Shown one piece after another: positions 52,671 through 62,020 of a stretch of 64,000 nucleotides of DNA. Position 1 is the first letter of the stretch. Each line of letters begins with the position of its first letter. The translations under genes and the position numbers were made by a program. The notes below the pieces were generated by a model. That model made no database searches and was not told the DNA's origin. It saw only the letters and a program-made list of their open reading frames with translations. This DNA is from a virus, in the IMG/VR virus record IMGVR_UViG_3300030114_000003, positions 62,001-126,000 of that record. One strand, given 5' to 3'.

Positions 52671-54279
52671 AAAATTTATCTCTTTTCATAAATACTTTTC
52701 TTCCTTTAGAATCATATTCATTTATAGGTCTTAATTCTTGTCTTAGCATAAATATCTTTTTGTTATCTATATAGATTACAGGGAATTCACCATCACCATA
52801 ATATCTATCAAATATTTCATTTATCTTATCTTCTAGAGTTTCATCTTTATATCTAACATCATTTACTGACAAAGCATATTTTTTCATAATAGGTTGCTTT
52901 TGGTAGTAAAATCTCATTATGGCGTTAAATCCTTCATCAACAGCCTCTATACACTCAGTATCGTCATCTCTTGTTCTACCCAAAGTTTGTATTGCTAAGG
53001 GTTCCGATTTGAATGGTTCAGCCAGTATAACAGTAGTAGCTAGACCTTTTATATCCATAGCAGCTCCACAAGATTTAGTTGTAGATAGTATATATTTTTT
53101 ATCTAATTGTGATCTTTTGATATCCTTTGAAGTAGTGCTTGTGTATATTCCTATATGTCCAATTAAAAAAGGATAATACATTTCCATCCATGCTTTTACT
53201 ACTTCTATTGAACGATTTACTCCTATATAAAATAAAATCTTACCATTCTTAGCAAGAGTTCTATCTATTATTACTCTTAAGATATTATAAAAATTAGGAC
53301 GTCTTATAATATAATCCCCTGTATATTTATTTCTATCTAATCCATATTTATTCTTACAATAAGATATATCAGCCGCAGTCGGATGAGAATTGTATCTCAT
53401 ACCTAAATAATCAGTATGAGGATCTTTAGTCTCATCAAATAAATCTATAGAAGGGACATTTTTAAAATATATCTTATATATTCTATCTTGGTCTTCACTA
53501 GAACGACAAGGGGAACCTGTTAAATAATAATTCTTATATGTATTTGTATAGAAATCTATCAACATCATGGCTTTAAAATTTAAATGAGCTTCATCTATAT
53601 ATTTAATTCCTACTCTTAATTTTACAAATAGTTCAGATATTTTATCAAACCCGTATTTTTGACCATATGATATAATTGTATCCATACTAGCTAATATGAA
53701 TTTAAATTTATGTACACCTTGTTTTAATATAGAATGAATAGATGGAGTGCCTGCAATAATGAATATCTCTCTAGGTTTAATATCTGTATATTTTAATATT
53801 TCTTGTTTCCATTGTTCTATCCATGATAATGATGAGGTTAACATTATACTTCTATATCCAATGAAAGCTGAAGTTGCTATAGAACAATATGTTTTTCCAA
53901 CTCCTGGAGCTAAATTTACTGCTAACATAGATTTTGTTGTTGTATAATAATATTCACTTTTTCCTAACATAAATCTTAATGTTTCTCTTTGATTATTATC
54001 TCTTGGTGGGTGTCTTAATTTTATTGGTTCTATCTTGTCCATAGGATCGTGTCTTTTATTTAATTGTGGTATACAATTAAATTTATTCTTTATATAAGAA
54101 ATATCTACTCCTCTTGGTATAACTAATTGTCTTTCTTCTTGTTTATAATACATTCCAAATGGAAATCTTGTGTGTGTACTAGGATCAAATATACTAAAGA
54201 AATTCTCTAAAGATTCACAATCACCTAAATCGTAATCATTTATAATAATTTTACTATGTTCCACAACAATCTTAATCAC
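52669..54279 (-). CDS. Superfamily 2 DNA/RNA helicase, UvsW-like (536 aa)
   Basis: GTG start with GAGGTG 7 bases upstream. Motif I A-P-G-V-G-K-T (124-130), motif II D-E-A-H (229-232), motif III L-T-G-S-P (253-257) and motif VI Q-T-L-G-R-T-R-D-D near residue 440 are all intact. The order and size fit the UvsW/RadD-like group that remodels branched DNA and controls origin use in T4. The C-terminus is G-R-K-V-F-M-K-R-D-K-F, an FMxRD tag. The exact DNA substrate cannot be read. Confidence 0.8.
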   Translation of the reverse strand: MIKIVVEHSKIIINDYDLGDCESLENFFSIFDPSTHTRFPFGMYYKQEERQLVIPRGVDISYIKNKFNCIPQLNKRHDPMDKIEPIKLRHPPRDNNQRETLRFMLGKSEYYYTTTKSMLAVNLAPGVGKTYCSIATSAFIGYRSIMLTSSLSWIEQWKQEILKYTDIKPREIFIIAGTPSIHSILKQGVHKFKFILASMDTIISYGQKYGFDKISELFVKLRVGIKYIDEAHLNFKAMMLIDFYTNTYKNYYLTGSPCRSSEDQDRIYKIYFKNVPSIDLFDETKDPHTDYLGMRYNSHPTAADISYCKNKYGLDRNKYTGDYIIRRPNFYNILRVIIDRTLAKNGKILFYIGVNRSIEVVKAWMEMYYPFLIGHIGIYTSTTSKDIKRSQLDKKYILSTTKSCGAAMDIKGLATTVILAEPFKSEPLAIQTLGRTRDDDTECIEAVDEGFNAIMRFYYQKQPIMKKYALSVNDVRYKDETLEDKINEIFDRYYGDGEFPVIYIDNKKIFMLRQELRPINEYDSKGRKVFMKRDKF

Positions 54280-54327
54280 TTCTAATCACCTCAATAATAA
54301 GTTTTAGATGTTGTAAGAATAAAAAAT

Positions 54328-54351
54328 AAAGGGTGAAACAAATCACCCTTT
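54328..54351 (-). terminator. Terminator after 54357
   Basis: AAAGGGTGA (54328-54336) pairs with TCACCCTTT (54343-54351), followed on the minus strand by ATTTTTTATTC. Confidence 0.7.
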
Positions 54352-54356
54352 AAAGT

Positions 54357-56462
54357 TTAACTTAATTTTATTAAATTTTTGATTCCTTTAATACCTATTT
54401 GCATAGTTCCATAATAACAAGTATTTGGTAAAGTATTATCTGTTACTACAATTACATCATCATCAACAAATACTCCTTCAAGAGTACAATTATCATAAAC
54501 TTTTAATTCAGTAAAAATCTTAATTTTATCTCCTATATTAATTCCTTTAATATTAAGTGTTGTATATATAGATGTATCATCTACATATTTTACTTTAGTA
54601 CTACATAATCCGCAAGTAATATTCTCTTTCATTTTTCCTGTTATTTTTCCACATTTACATGTATATCTTTCAAGAAATGAATTTTCATATTTACCTGATT
54701 GTAAATCATTTATTCTTTTTATGAAATATTCAGGTATATCTAAATTAATAGGTCTAGTTGAAAAATTTTTTTGAAATCTAGGAACTTTAGATATTATTAA
54801 AATATCATCAAGATTAAATATAGGATGTTGATATGAGGTATCATTTCCATTTAAACAACAAAATTCTATATTTCTTTCACTAAGATTATTCACTATACAT
54901 TTATAATAAAATTTTTCATCTTTAGTAACAAATTGAACTTGGTCTCCTATCATAATATTCTTCTCTTTAATTTGTTCTTTAGCTGTTGTTGAAGAATTAC
55001 ATGATTCTGTACATTTAATTTTATCATCTTTTGGATTAAATAATGAATCTAAGAAAGAGTTTTTTCTATCTATAGATGAAGCTTCAAAGTCTTTAATAAG
55101 ATTACAAATTTCATTAGTATCTTTATGAAAATCTTTCATTAATTGTTCCCTTTTTCTTCTAAAATCTTCACGCATAGTAGTATTAATTGGATTTATAGTA
55201 TTATATGGTAGTTTGATATCTAAATTATTTAAGTTTTTAAAGATTTCTTTATCCTTACTATATCTTTTATTTAATTCCTTTTTACTTATTTTTCTAAATT
55301 CCATTAATTTATATGTATCCATTTTACTAATAAAATCTTCTATTTCTTTTTTCATTTCATCATTTTTAGCCATATTTTCTTTAACAACATCTCTTATACT
55401 AAACATTTCTTTCATTTCTTTAGAACTTAATTTACAATTAGTATATCTATCTTTAGGTTCTACTTTTCTTCGTAAACCAAACCCTCCTCTATAAGTTGGA
55501 ATATCTTTTATATTTGTTTTTATTGGTTCTAAATGTTTAACACTATTTAACATCTCTCTCATATCATCAATTATAATATTTGGCAATTTATTTTCTTCCA
55601 TCTTATGAAGAGATAGGATTCTTGCAAATGATTTATAGTATGGAATAAGATCGAATTTATCTAAAATAGAATTTGATATCTTATTGAATTCCTCGAATTC
55701 TTCTTTTGTAGTATTTCCTCCTATTATTTTTGGTATTAATTTAGAACCTTTTTTATCTAATAAATATAACTCCCTATTTATATCAGGGTTACGATTAATA
55801 AATTCTAATTCTTCTTCAGTCAAATCTTCTTCTAATTTTGTAATATATTCTTTGTTCTTTATAAATACATTTATATTATCAATCATTACTCTTATAACAA
55901 ATTCAAATTGTTTATCATCTACAACTTTTATATTATATCTTATTAATTTTTCAGATGCATATTCAAAAGGGTTTTCTTTAAATTTTTCATCATCAAAAAC
56001 ATCTATTATTATATTAAGAATACTTCCAAGAACATTACTACTATATATTGAACTTGATATACATGTATCTTTGTAAACAGATTTTAAAAGCTTATCATTG
56101 TTCTTTAAATAGTCTTTCATAAATTTTTTCTCCTTTAATTCATCTTCTTTTTCTTTTATTTTTTCTTCTTCATATTTATTCATCACAGATGATATTGCTG
56201 GTAGTATCATAGTAATAATCGTATGATTATCCAAAAGTATACCATCTCTTTCAGCTAATATCCCTCCATATTCTTTCACGTTTAATCCTAAAACTTCTTT
56301 ATCTTTTATATATTTATTTTTTAAATCTAATACTTCGAAAAAAGTGTTAATAATTTTAGTCGTAATTTTATAATCTACTATAAGACCTTTTCCATTTAAT
56401 ATCTCTCTTACCTCTGTGATAAATTCCTTATTAGTTCCTAATTCATTTACATTAATATTCAT
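54357..56462 (-). CDS. Long helical protein with zinc ribbon and Sm/SH3-like domains (701 aa)
   Basis: The start is ATG 56462 (MNINVNELGTN), behind GAGGGAG. Residues 1-480 are helical, Lys/Glu-rich, with coiled coils. The end carries a small beta domain (I-M-I-G-D-Q-V-Q-F-V), a zinc ribbon Y-T-C-K-C-G-K-I-T-G ... I-T-C-G-L-C-S-T-K-V near residues 610-635, and another G-D-K-I-K-I domain. The ribbon spacing C-x-C-G-K ... C-x2-C-x3-V is that of the N-terminal zinc-binding domain of bacterial RNA polymerase beta-prime, which is missing from the phage beta-prime N-terminal gene. It lies close to the beta-prime C-terminal gene. An RNA polymerase accessory role is possible. Confidence 0.45.
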   Translation of the reverse strand: MNINVNELGTNKEFITEVREILNGKGLIVDYKITTKIINTFFEVLDLKNKYIKDKEVLGLNVKEYGGILAERDGILLDNHTIITMILPAISSVMNKYEEEKIKEKEDELKEKKFMKDYLKNNDKLLKSVYKDTCISSSIYSSNVLGSILNIIIDVFDDEKFKENPFEYASEKLIRYNIKVVDDKQFEFVIRVMIDNINVFIKNKEYITKLEEDLTEEELEFINRNPDINRELYLLDKKGSKLIPKIIGGNTTKEEFEEFNKISNSILDKFDLIPYYKSFARILSLHKMEENKLPNIIIDDMREMLNSVKHLEPIKTNIKDIPTYRGGFGLRRKVEPKDRYTNCKLSSKEMKEMFSIRDVVKENMAKNDEMKKEIEDFISKMDTYKLMEFRKISKKELNKRYSKDKEIFKNLNNLDIKLPYNTINPINTTMREDFRRKREQLMKDFHKDTNEICNLIKDFEASSIDRKNSFLDSLFNPKDDKIKCTESCNSSTTAKEQIKEKNIMIGDQVQFVTKDEKFYYKCIVNNLSERNIEFCCLNGNDTSYQHPIFNLDDILIISKVPRFQKNFSTRPINLDIPEYFIKRINDLQSGKYENSFLERYTCKCGKITGKMKENITCGLCSTKVKYVDDTSIYTTLNIKGINIGDKIKIFTELKVYDNCTLEGVFVDDDVIVVTDNTLPNTCYYGTMQIGIKGIKNLIKLS

Positions 56463-56496
56463 ATGTAATCGCTCCCTCATTTTTAATTATTTTAAA

Positions 56497-56673
56497 TTAA
56501 CATTTTTTAAGTACAATATGTTTTGATATAGTTTGAGCTAATTCTTTTCTTCTCCTTTCTCTATCTTGTAAAGGGTTAGTATAATTAATATTTTTTTCAT
56601 TATTATATGTGTAATCTCCTTCCATTTCGTTTAATAGTTTTACACATAACTTTTTTACTAAAGTTTTAATCAT
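56497..56673 (-). CDS. Small basic protein (58 aa)
   Basis: ATG 56673 with GGAGAG upstream; TAA at 56497. Basic at both ends (K-T-L-V-K-K-L-C-V-K; R-E-R-R-R-K-E-L-A), with Y-T-Y-N-N-E-K-N in the middle. First gene after the promoter at 56711-56735, followed by the 54357 gene. Not recognised; accepted on ribosome site and promoter fit. Confidence 0.55.
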   Translation of the reverse strand: MIKTLVKKLCVKLLNEMEGDYTYNNEKNINYTNPLQDRERRRKELAQTISKHIVLKKC

Positions 56674-56710
56674 ATTAATCTCTCCTTTATAATTAATATT
56701 ATATATTCAT

Positions 56711-56735
56711 TCACTATTATAATATACAATTATAA
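56711..56735 (-). promoter_or_regulatory. TATATTATA-N4-TGA promoter (minus strand)
   Basis: Minus strand TATAATTGTATATTATA, then ATAG and TGAAT, 38 bases before the 56673 start. Confidence 0.75.
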
Positions 56736-56788
56736 TTTTTTATATTTACAAAAATAGGATAATCCTATGTAATGTAATCATAAGATAT

Positions 56789-56815
56789 GTGGTGTGGGAA
56801 TTACCCCACCCACAT
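56789..56815 (-). terminator. Imperfect hairpin downstream of 56822
   Basis: GTGGTGTGGG and CCCCACCCAC can pair with two mismatches around AATTA. There is no clear T tail, so termination is uncertain. Confidence 0.4.
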
Positions 56816-56821
56816 TTTAAA

Positions 56822-57085
56822 CTATCTGAGTTTTTTGATTTTATGTACTTGGTTTATATAAATTTCAACTTTATTTAATCTTGTATCAGTAAGTTCTAAA
56901 GAATCTTTAAAGATCTTTGATACTTGTCCTGATAATGTACTAAGGATTTTATTTTCTCCAAGTTTAAGCGTTACTTCTATTTTATCTCCTACGAAAATAT
57001 TCATAATTGAATATTTAAAACTAGAAAATATTTCTCTTCTTTCGTATTGTTTTTTCAATGCAGTTTGATTCTTAAGTTTACTCAT
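56822..57085 (-). CDS. Small protein, possible Sm/SH3-like fold (87 aa)
   Basis: ATG start with GGGAG upstream. After a basic helix (L-K-K-Q-Y-E-R-R-E-I-F) comes a beta-rich segment F-V-G-D-K-I-E-V-T-L-K-L-G ... S-G-Q-V-S-K-I-F ... Y-I-N-Q-V, like the small G-D-x-I domains at the end of the 54357 protein. RNA or protein binding is possible. It follows the beta-prime C-terminal gene by 55 bases. Family not confirmed. Confidence 0.45.
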   Translation of the reverse strand: MSKLKNQTALKKQYERREIFSSFKYSIMNIFVGDKIEVTLKLGENKILSTLSGQVSKIFKDSLELTDTRLNKVEIYINQVHKIKKLR

Positions 57086-57140
57086 TTTTTATATACTCCC
57101 ATCTTTGTTAACTTTCTTAAGTTTATATTTTATGCAACGT

Positions 57141-59261
57141 TTATTCTAATTTATCACGTTTCATAAATATCGTTTTCCCAGTCGAATCTTTATCACCAAA
57201 AGTTGTTTTAGTAACTTTTGTTTTATCTGAAAGGTATTCTTGTGGTTTTACTACAAAGAATAAATCTAAGAAACTAGGTTTATTCTTCTTAAAAGTTAAT
57301 GGATTGTATAATGCAGCCTTAATACCTTCAAATGCCATAGTAACACTAATTGAAGGATGGTTTGTTAAAGCTGTTTTAAGTGCAAGTATTCTATATTTCT
57401 GATTAGGAACACTCCAATCGGGTCTATCTAATATAAAATCTGTACTTCTGATTTGATTAGATATAATTGTTTCTGCATGTACGGATGATAAATGCATTCC
57501 TCCTTCTCCTAAATTATGCAGTAATGTTTCCAGAATTTGTTGCATATTGAAACCTTCTGTTGTATCTTTATGGTTGATAGTTTTTCTGATTTTATTTAAC
57601 GTATCATTTAGATCGTTATTAATATTATCTACAGAGAACAAAGGTAAACCTTTAAGTTTATCTAGATCTATCAATATTTCATGATTATCTCCAGGTATTC
57701 CATATTCTCTTATAGAGTTATTTAAATCAGCTGTTAAAAACAAGTCATTACAATCAGCAGTTTTTATTTGTATTCTATTACCATCTGATAGTTGAATATG
57801 GAAATTAGGAATATATTCTCTCATTTCCCCACTCATTTCATCTTCTTCTTCAGAATCTATCCATATAGTATTAGCTGCAATAACAAGTTTACAATTAGTA
57901 AAATCAACATCAGGTTTCAATTTCAAATTATTCCAATCGACTATAAAATAGTCAACAAATCCTGTACTCCATATTAGTGCTCTTACTGCGGCTTCCAATA
58001 AATGCTTAGCAGATAGCATTTTTTGAGTTAATTCAGATGACATTAATTCTGCTGCTATTTTTCCTGCATTGATTAATCTAACTATATAAGCTAGATGACC
58101 ATAACACTTATAACAAATGCCATGTCCTTCTACATGAGAACGACATGTCATTGGAGAACGTAAAAATATTGTCTTGTCAAATAAATGTGTATCAGTTTCT
58201 TTTAATAGATATTCCATACCATTGGGAGTCATTCTATAAAACCTTGAATTGTATAATCTTATATTCTTTCTAGTTATAGTAACTGGTACGAAATTTCTAG
58301 TTCCACAATCATAATTTGGATCTTCGTGGTTAAAAGAATCTATATTATTGATACCCAATAGTCTAGCAAAATATCCTGAATCGGATACGTTATCTTCGAC
58401 TATTATTTGAGCAAGACGCCCACTATGGGATTCTATGTGGTATGATAGTAAATCATTTACACCTCCAATTAAGAAGTTTGTATTTACTACTGTAGGAAAT
58501 ATCCCACCCATACCGTCTGGTTTAGTACCAATATTGATACCAAACTCTTTAAACTGTTTCGTATTAATTCCTTCTTGTGCCCTAAAGAAACTAGCCAATC
58601 CATGTTTAGATTGTTTAATTCTTTCTACAGCTTCCATAGTATAATCCATTCCTACATTCTTTATTTCATCTAAAGGAACGTCTTTTCCTATATTGGCATG
58701 TATACATTCATTAAATCTTGGATCTTCATTCATTAGTATTACGAAGTCTTCCAAGTTGATAGTATTAGCTAGGAACATACTAAATTCATTAATATCTAAC
58801 AGTTTATGAAGACAATCATCAATAATATTATTTAAATCAATAATATCAATAGATGTAGTATACTCATCTATAAGATAATTGTCTATGTACTCTTTAATGT
58901 TTTTCTTTGTGATACAATCTTCAAAGAATATGTATTTAGGTTTAATTACTCTATTTGTCTTTACTATGATATACCACATTATAAGATTCATCCATAAATC
59001 AGGTATACTCATTTTACAGTACTTATCTTCATCGAATTTTAATGTAATCATGTAATCTGTCATATATTCTGTTTCTATTGTATCTTTCATCAGATTCAAT
59101 ATACCAGTATAATGAGCATCATAATTATTGATATTTAGTGTTCTTACATCAAATATCATTTGTTTATTTTTTGCAAAATCTGCAAATACATAATAGTTAT
59201 CATAGTATAAAACTATGTCATTCAAGTCTTGTATAATGTCATCAATAAATTCGCTTTTCAT
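57141..59261 (-). CDS. RNA polymerase beta-prime C-terminal subunit (706 aa)
   Basis: ATG start with GAGGTGATAGG. Residues ~275-305 hold the trigger-loop signature H-S-G-R-L-A-Q-I-I-V-E-D-N-V-S-D-S-G-Y-F-A-R-L-L (bacterial R-G-L-A-D ... S-G-Y-L-T-R-R-L). Cys 319, 373, 383 and 386 (C-G-T-R; M-T-C-R; G-I-C-Y-K-C-Y-G) are the second beta-prime zinc site. G-K-I-A-A-E-L-M-S-S-E-L-T-Q-K-M-L follows near 400-416 (bacterial V-G-x-I-A-A-Q-S-I-G-E-P-x-T-Q). Works with the N-terminal half encoded at 26094-28959 or with another copy outside the window. The C-terminus is G-K-T-I-F-M-K-R-D-K-L-E, an FMxRD tag. The promoter lies directly before its ribosome site. Confidence 0.85.
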   Translation of the reverse strand: MKSEFIDDIIQDLNDIVLYYDNYYVFADFAKNKQMIFDVRTLNINNYDAHYTGILNLMKDTIETEYMTDYMITLKFDEDKYCKMSIPDLWMNLIMWYIIVKTNRVIKPKYIFFEDCITKKNIKEYIDNYLIDEYTTSIDIIDLNNIIDDCLHKLLDINEFSMFLANTINLEDFVILMNEDPRFNECIHANIGKDVPLDEIKNVGMDYTMEAVERIKQSKHGLASFFRAQEGINTKQFKEFGINIGTKPDGMGGIFPTVVNTNFLIGGVNDLLSYHIESHSGRLAQIIVEDNVSDSGYFARLLGINNIDSFNHEDPNYDCGTRNFVPVTITRKNIRLYNSRFYRMTPNGMEYLLKETDTHLFDKTIFLRSPMTCRSHVEGHGICYKCYGHLAYIVRLINAGKIAAELMSSELTQKMLSAKHLLEAAVRALIWSTGFVDYFIVDWNNLKLKPDVDFTNCKLVIAANTIWIDSEEEDEMSGEMREYIPNFHIQLSDGNRIQIKTADCNDLFLTADLNNSIREYGIPGDNHEILIDLDKLKGLPLFSVDNINNDLNDTLNKIRKTINHKDTTEGFNMQQILETLLHNLGEGGMHLSSVHAETIISNQIRSTDFILDRPDWSVPNQKYRILALKTALTNHPSISVTMAFEGIKAALYNPLTFKKNKPSFLDLFFVVKPQEYLSDKTKVTKTTFGDKDSTGKTIFMKRDKLE

Positions 59262-59270
59262 CCTATCACC

Positions 59271-59294
59271 TCATAAGTATAATATACAATTATA
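59271..59294 (-). promoter_or_regulatory. TATATTATA-N4-TGA promoter (minus strand)
   Basis: Minus strand TATAATTGTATATTATA, then CTTA and TGAGG, 10 bases before the beta-prime C-terminal gene; the TGAGG runs into the ribosome site. It overlaps the end of the 59290 gene. Confidence 0.75.
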
Positions 59295-59475
59295 AATTAT
59301 CTTGAATTTCTATTGTTAGATCAAAGTTATTTACTCCGTTATTTATTATAATCTTTTTATCTTTACCAACTTTAATAAGACTATTGTTTAAAATTGTTCT
59401 TTGTTCTGCAAGTTGATAAAATAATAGGATATCTCCATCTTTATCACCATATTTTTGTATTTCTAATTTTGACAT
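59290..59475 (-). CDS. Small hypothetical protein (61 aa)
   Basis: ATG start with AAGGGGGAT. A short beta-rich protein (D-G-D-I-L-L-F-Y-Q-L; V-G-K-D-K-K-I-I-I-N-N-G). Its end overlaps the promoter of the next gene. Not recognised. Confidence 0.5.
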   Translation of the reverse strand: MSKLEIQKYGDKDGDILLFYQLAEQRTILNNSLIKVGKDKKIIINNGVNNFDLTIEIQDNL

Positions 59476-59496
59476 TTTTATCCCCCTTAAAATTAT

Positions 59497-59979
59497 TTAT
59501 TTTAGTATTATACATAAACCTGCTATTATATTTTCTACTGACTTTTCAAAATTTCCAACTTTAATTTTTAATGTTTGTTCACCATTGATATCGTCTCTAT
59601 TAATAAGATCATGAACAAATGACCATACCTTTTTACCATTTTTAATATTAGTATCTTTAGATTCTTCATCTATACAATTATCATACCATCTATATCCAAA
59701 TGATGGTTCTAAATTACATAAAGTATCACAGATATTATCATAATTTTCAAATTCTTGTTCTTCTGTTCCACAACCATAATCTTCTTGGCAATCTTCTTGT
59801 ACACATGAAGCATACAAATTTCTAAGAATATCTTTATCCCTAATACTATCTGTATATGAAAATATAGGTGCAATCCACGTAGAATTATCATCATTGGTCA
59901 TTTCTAATATCTTTTTATGCACATCCTCTGGTGCTTTTATACTATAGTATTTTAATGTAATATCATTATTGTCTTTCAT
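59497..59979 (-). CDS. Hypothetical protein, Cys-containing (160 aa)
   Basis: ATG start with AAAGGAGAGG. Acidic, with a cysteine cluster near residues 60-95 (A-S-C-V-Q-E-D-C-Q-E-D-Y-G-C-G; N-I-C-D-T-L-C-N) that could bind a metal. Separated from the 59983 gene by three bases, so co-translated. Function unknown. Confidence 0.5.
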   Translation of the reverse strand: MKDNNDITLKYYSIKAPEDVHKKILEMTNDDNSTWIAPIFSYTDSIRDKDILRNLYASCVQEDCQEDYGCGTEEQEFENYDNICDTLCNLEPSFGYRWYDNCIDEESKDTNIKNGKKVWSFVHDLINRDDINGEQTLKIKVGNFEKSVENIIAGLCIILK

Positions 59980-59982
59980 ATT

Positions 59983-61386
59983 TTATCCTCTCCTTTTTGA
60001 ATATATAGGTTTCTTGGTTTTTCTTTCTATTATTTCAGATAATGATTTAGGTTTATTATTATCTGGTAATATATTATTTGGGTACATCTCGAAAAATGCT
60101 TCTGAAGGTGATTTAACTTTATACCCATTACTTGTAATTTTAAAAGGATTTATGTAATCAGTGTGATGTAATGTAGGGTTCCTATTATATCTACACACTT
60201 CATATATATATTTTAGAGAATCTATATTTCCATCCCATTCTTCTTTTATAACACAATTATCCACATATACATATACATTATTATACCAACCTTTATTAGA
60301 ATATATACAAGATAAGTTATCATTTATTCTCTTAGTAAAACTATTATTACATTCACTGACAAATTCTTCTGCTGAGTTAGGAAATAAGTTTTTCTTTTCT
60401 TTAATAGACATTGAATCAAATTGTTCAAGTTCAATGATAACTATATCTTTTGAAGAATTACTTCCAGTACCATAGTAATGTCCATTTCTATTATATGAAC
60501 GATCATTCATAAATGCGTCTATATTTATATTAAGATTCCCAGATTCGCAACAATATTTAAATTTTGGAAAACCATCTCCTGATGCTACATAAACTGATTT
60601 ATCCCATATTATATAAACAAGTTGATCCTTTTTTAATTTAATATTAAAATTATCTGATACCAATCTAGATCCTTCTGAATCTTTCCAATATATTGAACTT
60701 TTATCATAATCATATATTGAATTTGGAGATATATGATAAGATGCGAATAAATCATATGTTTTCTTTTTATCATTAATTAATTTTCCTTTAAATGCGAATT
60801 CATCTTTCATTTTTAATTTAGACATACTACATGATTCAATATCATCATGTATAATGATTCTACTTTTATCATAAATCAAATATTTATTTAGATTAGGAAT
60901 TGTGTCTAATATAAATTCATCTAATAAAGTTTTATTTGCAATTTCCATAATAGTTTGCACCATATTTTCTTTTTTACTATATTTCACTTCATTAAGCCAA
61001 TTATCTATCATATTTTTAATACTATTATCAGAAATATATCCTGCTACTCCTACATTTATTGGTTCTGGTATATTTTCGTTTGTAGATGTTATTATATTAT
61101 CATTATTATCGCTATTTACAAATATTCCAAATAATCTTTCAATAGTTTCATCTATAGTATTCTCCATAAAAAAGTGATTCACATTACATGAACCTCCTCT
61201 TGTTAAACTTTTTCTTAAAAATGTATCTCTTATTAAACCCATATCTTTACACTCTTCTTTACCAAAATATAATTTATCCAGAATATCATTAATACGATCA
61301 CTCTCTGAATATTTTACTTCACAATTCTCTTTATCTTTATTTATTTTCATTTGATGTTCTTTGAATTTATCAGACAATAAACTCAT
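59983..61386 (-). CDS. Hypothetical protein (467 aa)
   Basis: The start is taken at ATG 61386 (MSLLSDKFKEHQM) after GAAGGAG; an ATG seven codons upstream overlaps that ribosome site. Acidic, mixed fold; D-N-C-V-I-K-E-E-W-D-G-N-I-D resembles F-Y-R-K-G-E-W-D-G-S-F-D of the 61477 product, hinting at a shared domain. Ends in a Lys/Pro-rich basic tail (R-K-T-K-K-P-I-Y-S-K-R-R). No known family. Confidence 0.5.
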   Translation of the reverse strand: MSLLSDKFKEHQMKINKDKENCEVKYSESDRINDILDKLYFGKEECKDMGLIRDTFLRKSLTRGGSCNVNHFFMENTIDETIERLFGIFVNSDNNDNIITSTNENIPEPINVGVAGYISDNSIKNMIDNWLNEVKYSKKENMVQTIMEIANKTLLDEFILDTIPNLNKYLIYDKSRIIIHDDIESCSMSKLKMKDEFAFKGKLINDKKKTYDLFASYHISPNSIYDYDKSSIYWKDSEGSRLVSDNFNIKLKKDQLVYIIWDKSVYVASGDGFPKFKYCCESGNLNINIDAFMNDRSYNRNGHYYGTGSNSSKDIVIIELEQFDSMSIKEKKNLFPNSAEEFVSECNNSFTKRINDNLSCIYSNKGWYNNVYVYVDNCVIKEEWDGNIDSLKYIYEVCRYNRNPTLHHTDYINPFKITSNGYKVKSPSEAFFEMYPNNILPDNNKPKSLSEIIERKTKKPIYSKRRG

Positions 61387-61476
61387 ATATTTTACACACT
61401 CCTTCATTAAAATAAATTATAAGTTGATCTATTTAGATATAAACCTTTTTCTATTATTTTTTCTTTTATACTAAAT

Positions 61477-61962
61477 CTAGATCGTTTTCCCCTCTTGTTG
61501 TTGTTCTGCTAATGATTTTGTAGAATTAACCTTAGCCTCATATAAGACATAAGCTGGAATTTCATAAATATCAAAACTTCCATCCCATTCTCCTTTTCTA
61601 TAAAAGTCTATAAAAACAAATATATCATATACATCATTTTTACCAAAAGAGGTTAAATCAGTTTTAGTCGCACACGATCTAACCTGAATACATTTTTCAT
61701 TTTTATAACAATTAAATGTATATGATACTCTTTTATTTTTATTAGGGATTCTTAAAGCATTATTTTGTATACAAAATAAAGATATACCTAATATATCTGG
61801 AATATTATTAGCTCTAAAACCTAAGTTAATCGACATGTTACATAGTTCTCTCCATGATGTGTATATTTCTCTTAGTCTAAAGATATCTTCATATTCTGTT
61901 AATATAACATTTGAATAAAATTCTCCTTCTGGAAATTTGAGTGTTGTTAGCACTGTTTTCAT
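61477..61962 (-). CDS. Hypothetical protein (161 aa)
   Basis: ATG start with GAAGGAGAG. A mixed alpha/beta protein with the E-W-D-G-S-F-D segment also found in the 59983 product. Ends with a polar tail (L-A-E-Q-Q-Q-E-G-K). First gene after the promoter at 62021-62045, so it leads this unit. Function unknown. Confidence 0.5.
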   Translation of the reverse strand: MKTVLTTLKFPEGEFYSNVILTEYEDIFRLREIYTSWRELCNMSINLGFRANNIPDILGISLFCIQNNALRIPNKNKRVSYTFNCYKNEKCIQVRSCATKTDLTSFGKNDVYDIFVFIDFYRKGEWDGSFDIYEIPAYVLYEAKVNSTKSLAEQQQEGKTI

Positions 61963-62020
61963 AATAATCTCTCCTTCATTAAAATAAATACTTCTTCTAA
62001 TGTATTCTATTACTTTGTTC

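Noticed and set aside
34272-59261. FMxR[D/E] as prohead-protease cleavage site
   Set aside because: It occurs on polymerase, helicase and homing endonuclease, which need not be packaged, and at both termini where cleavage would remove almost nothing.
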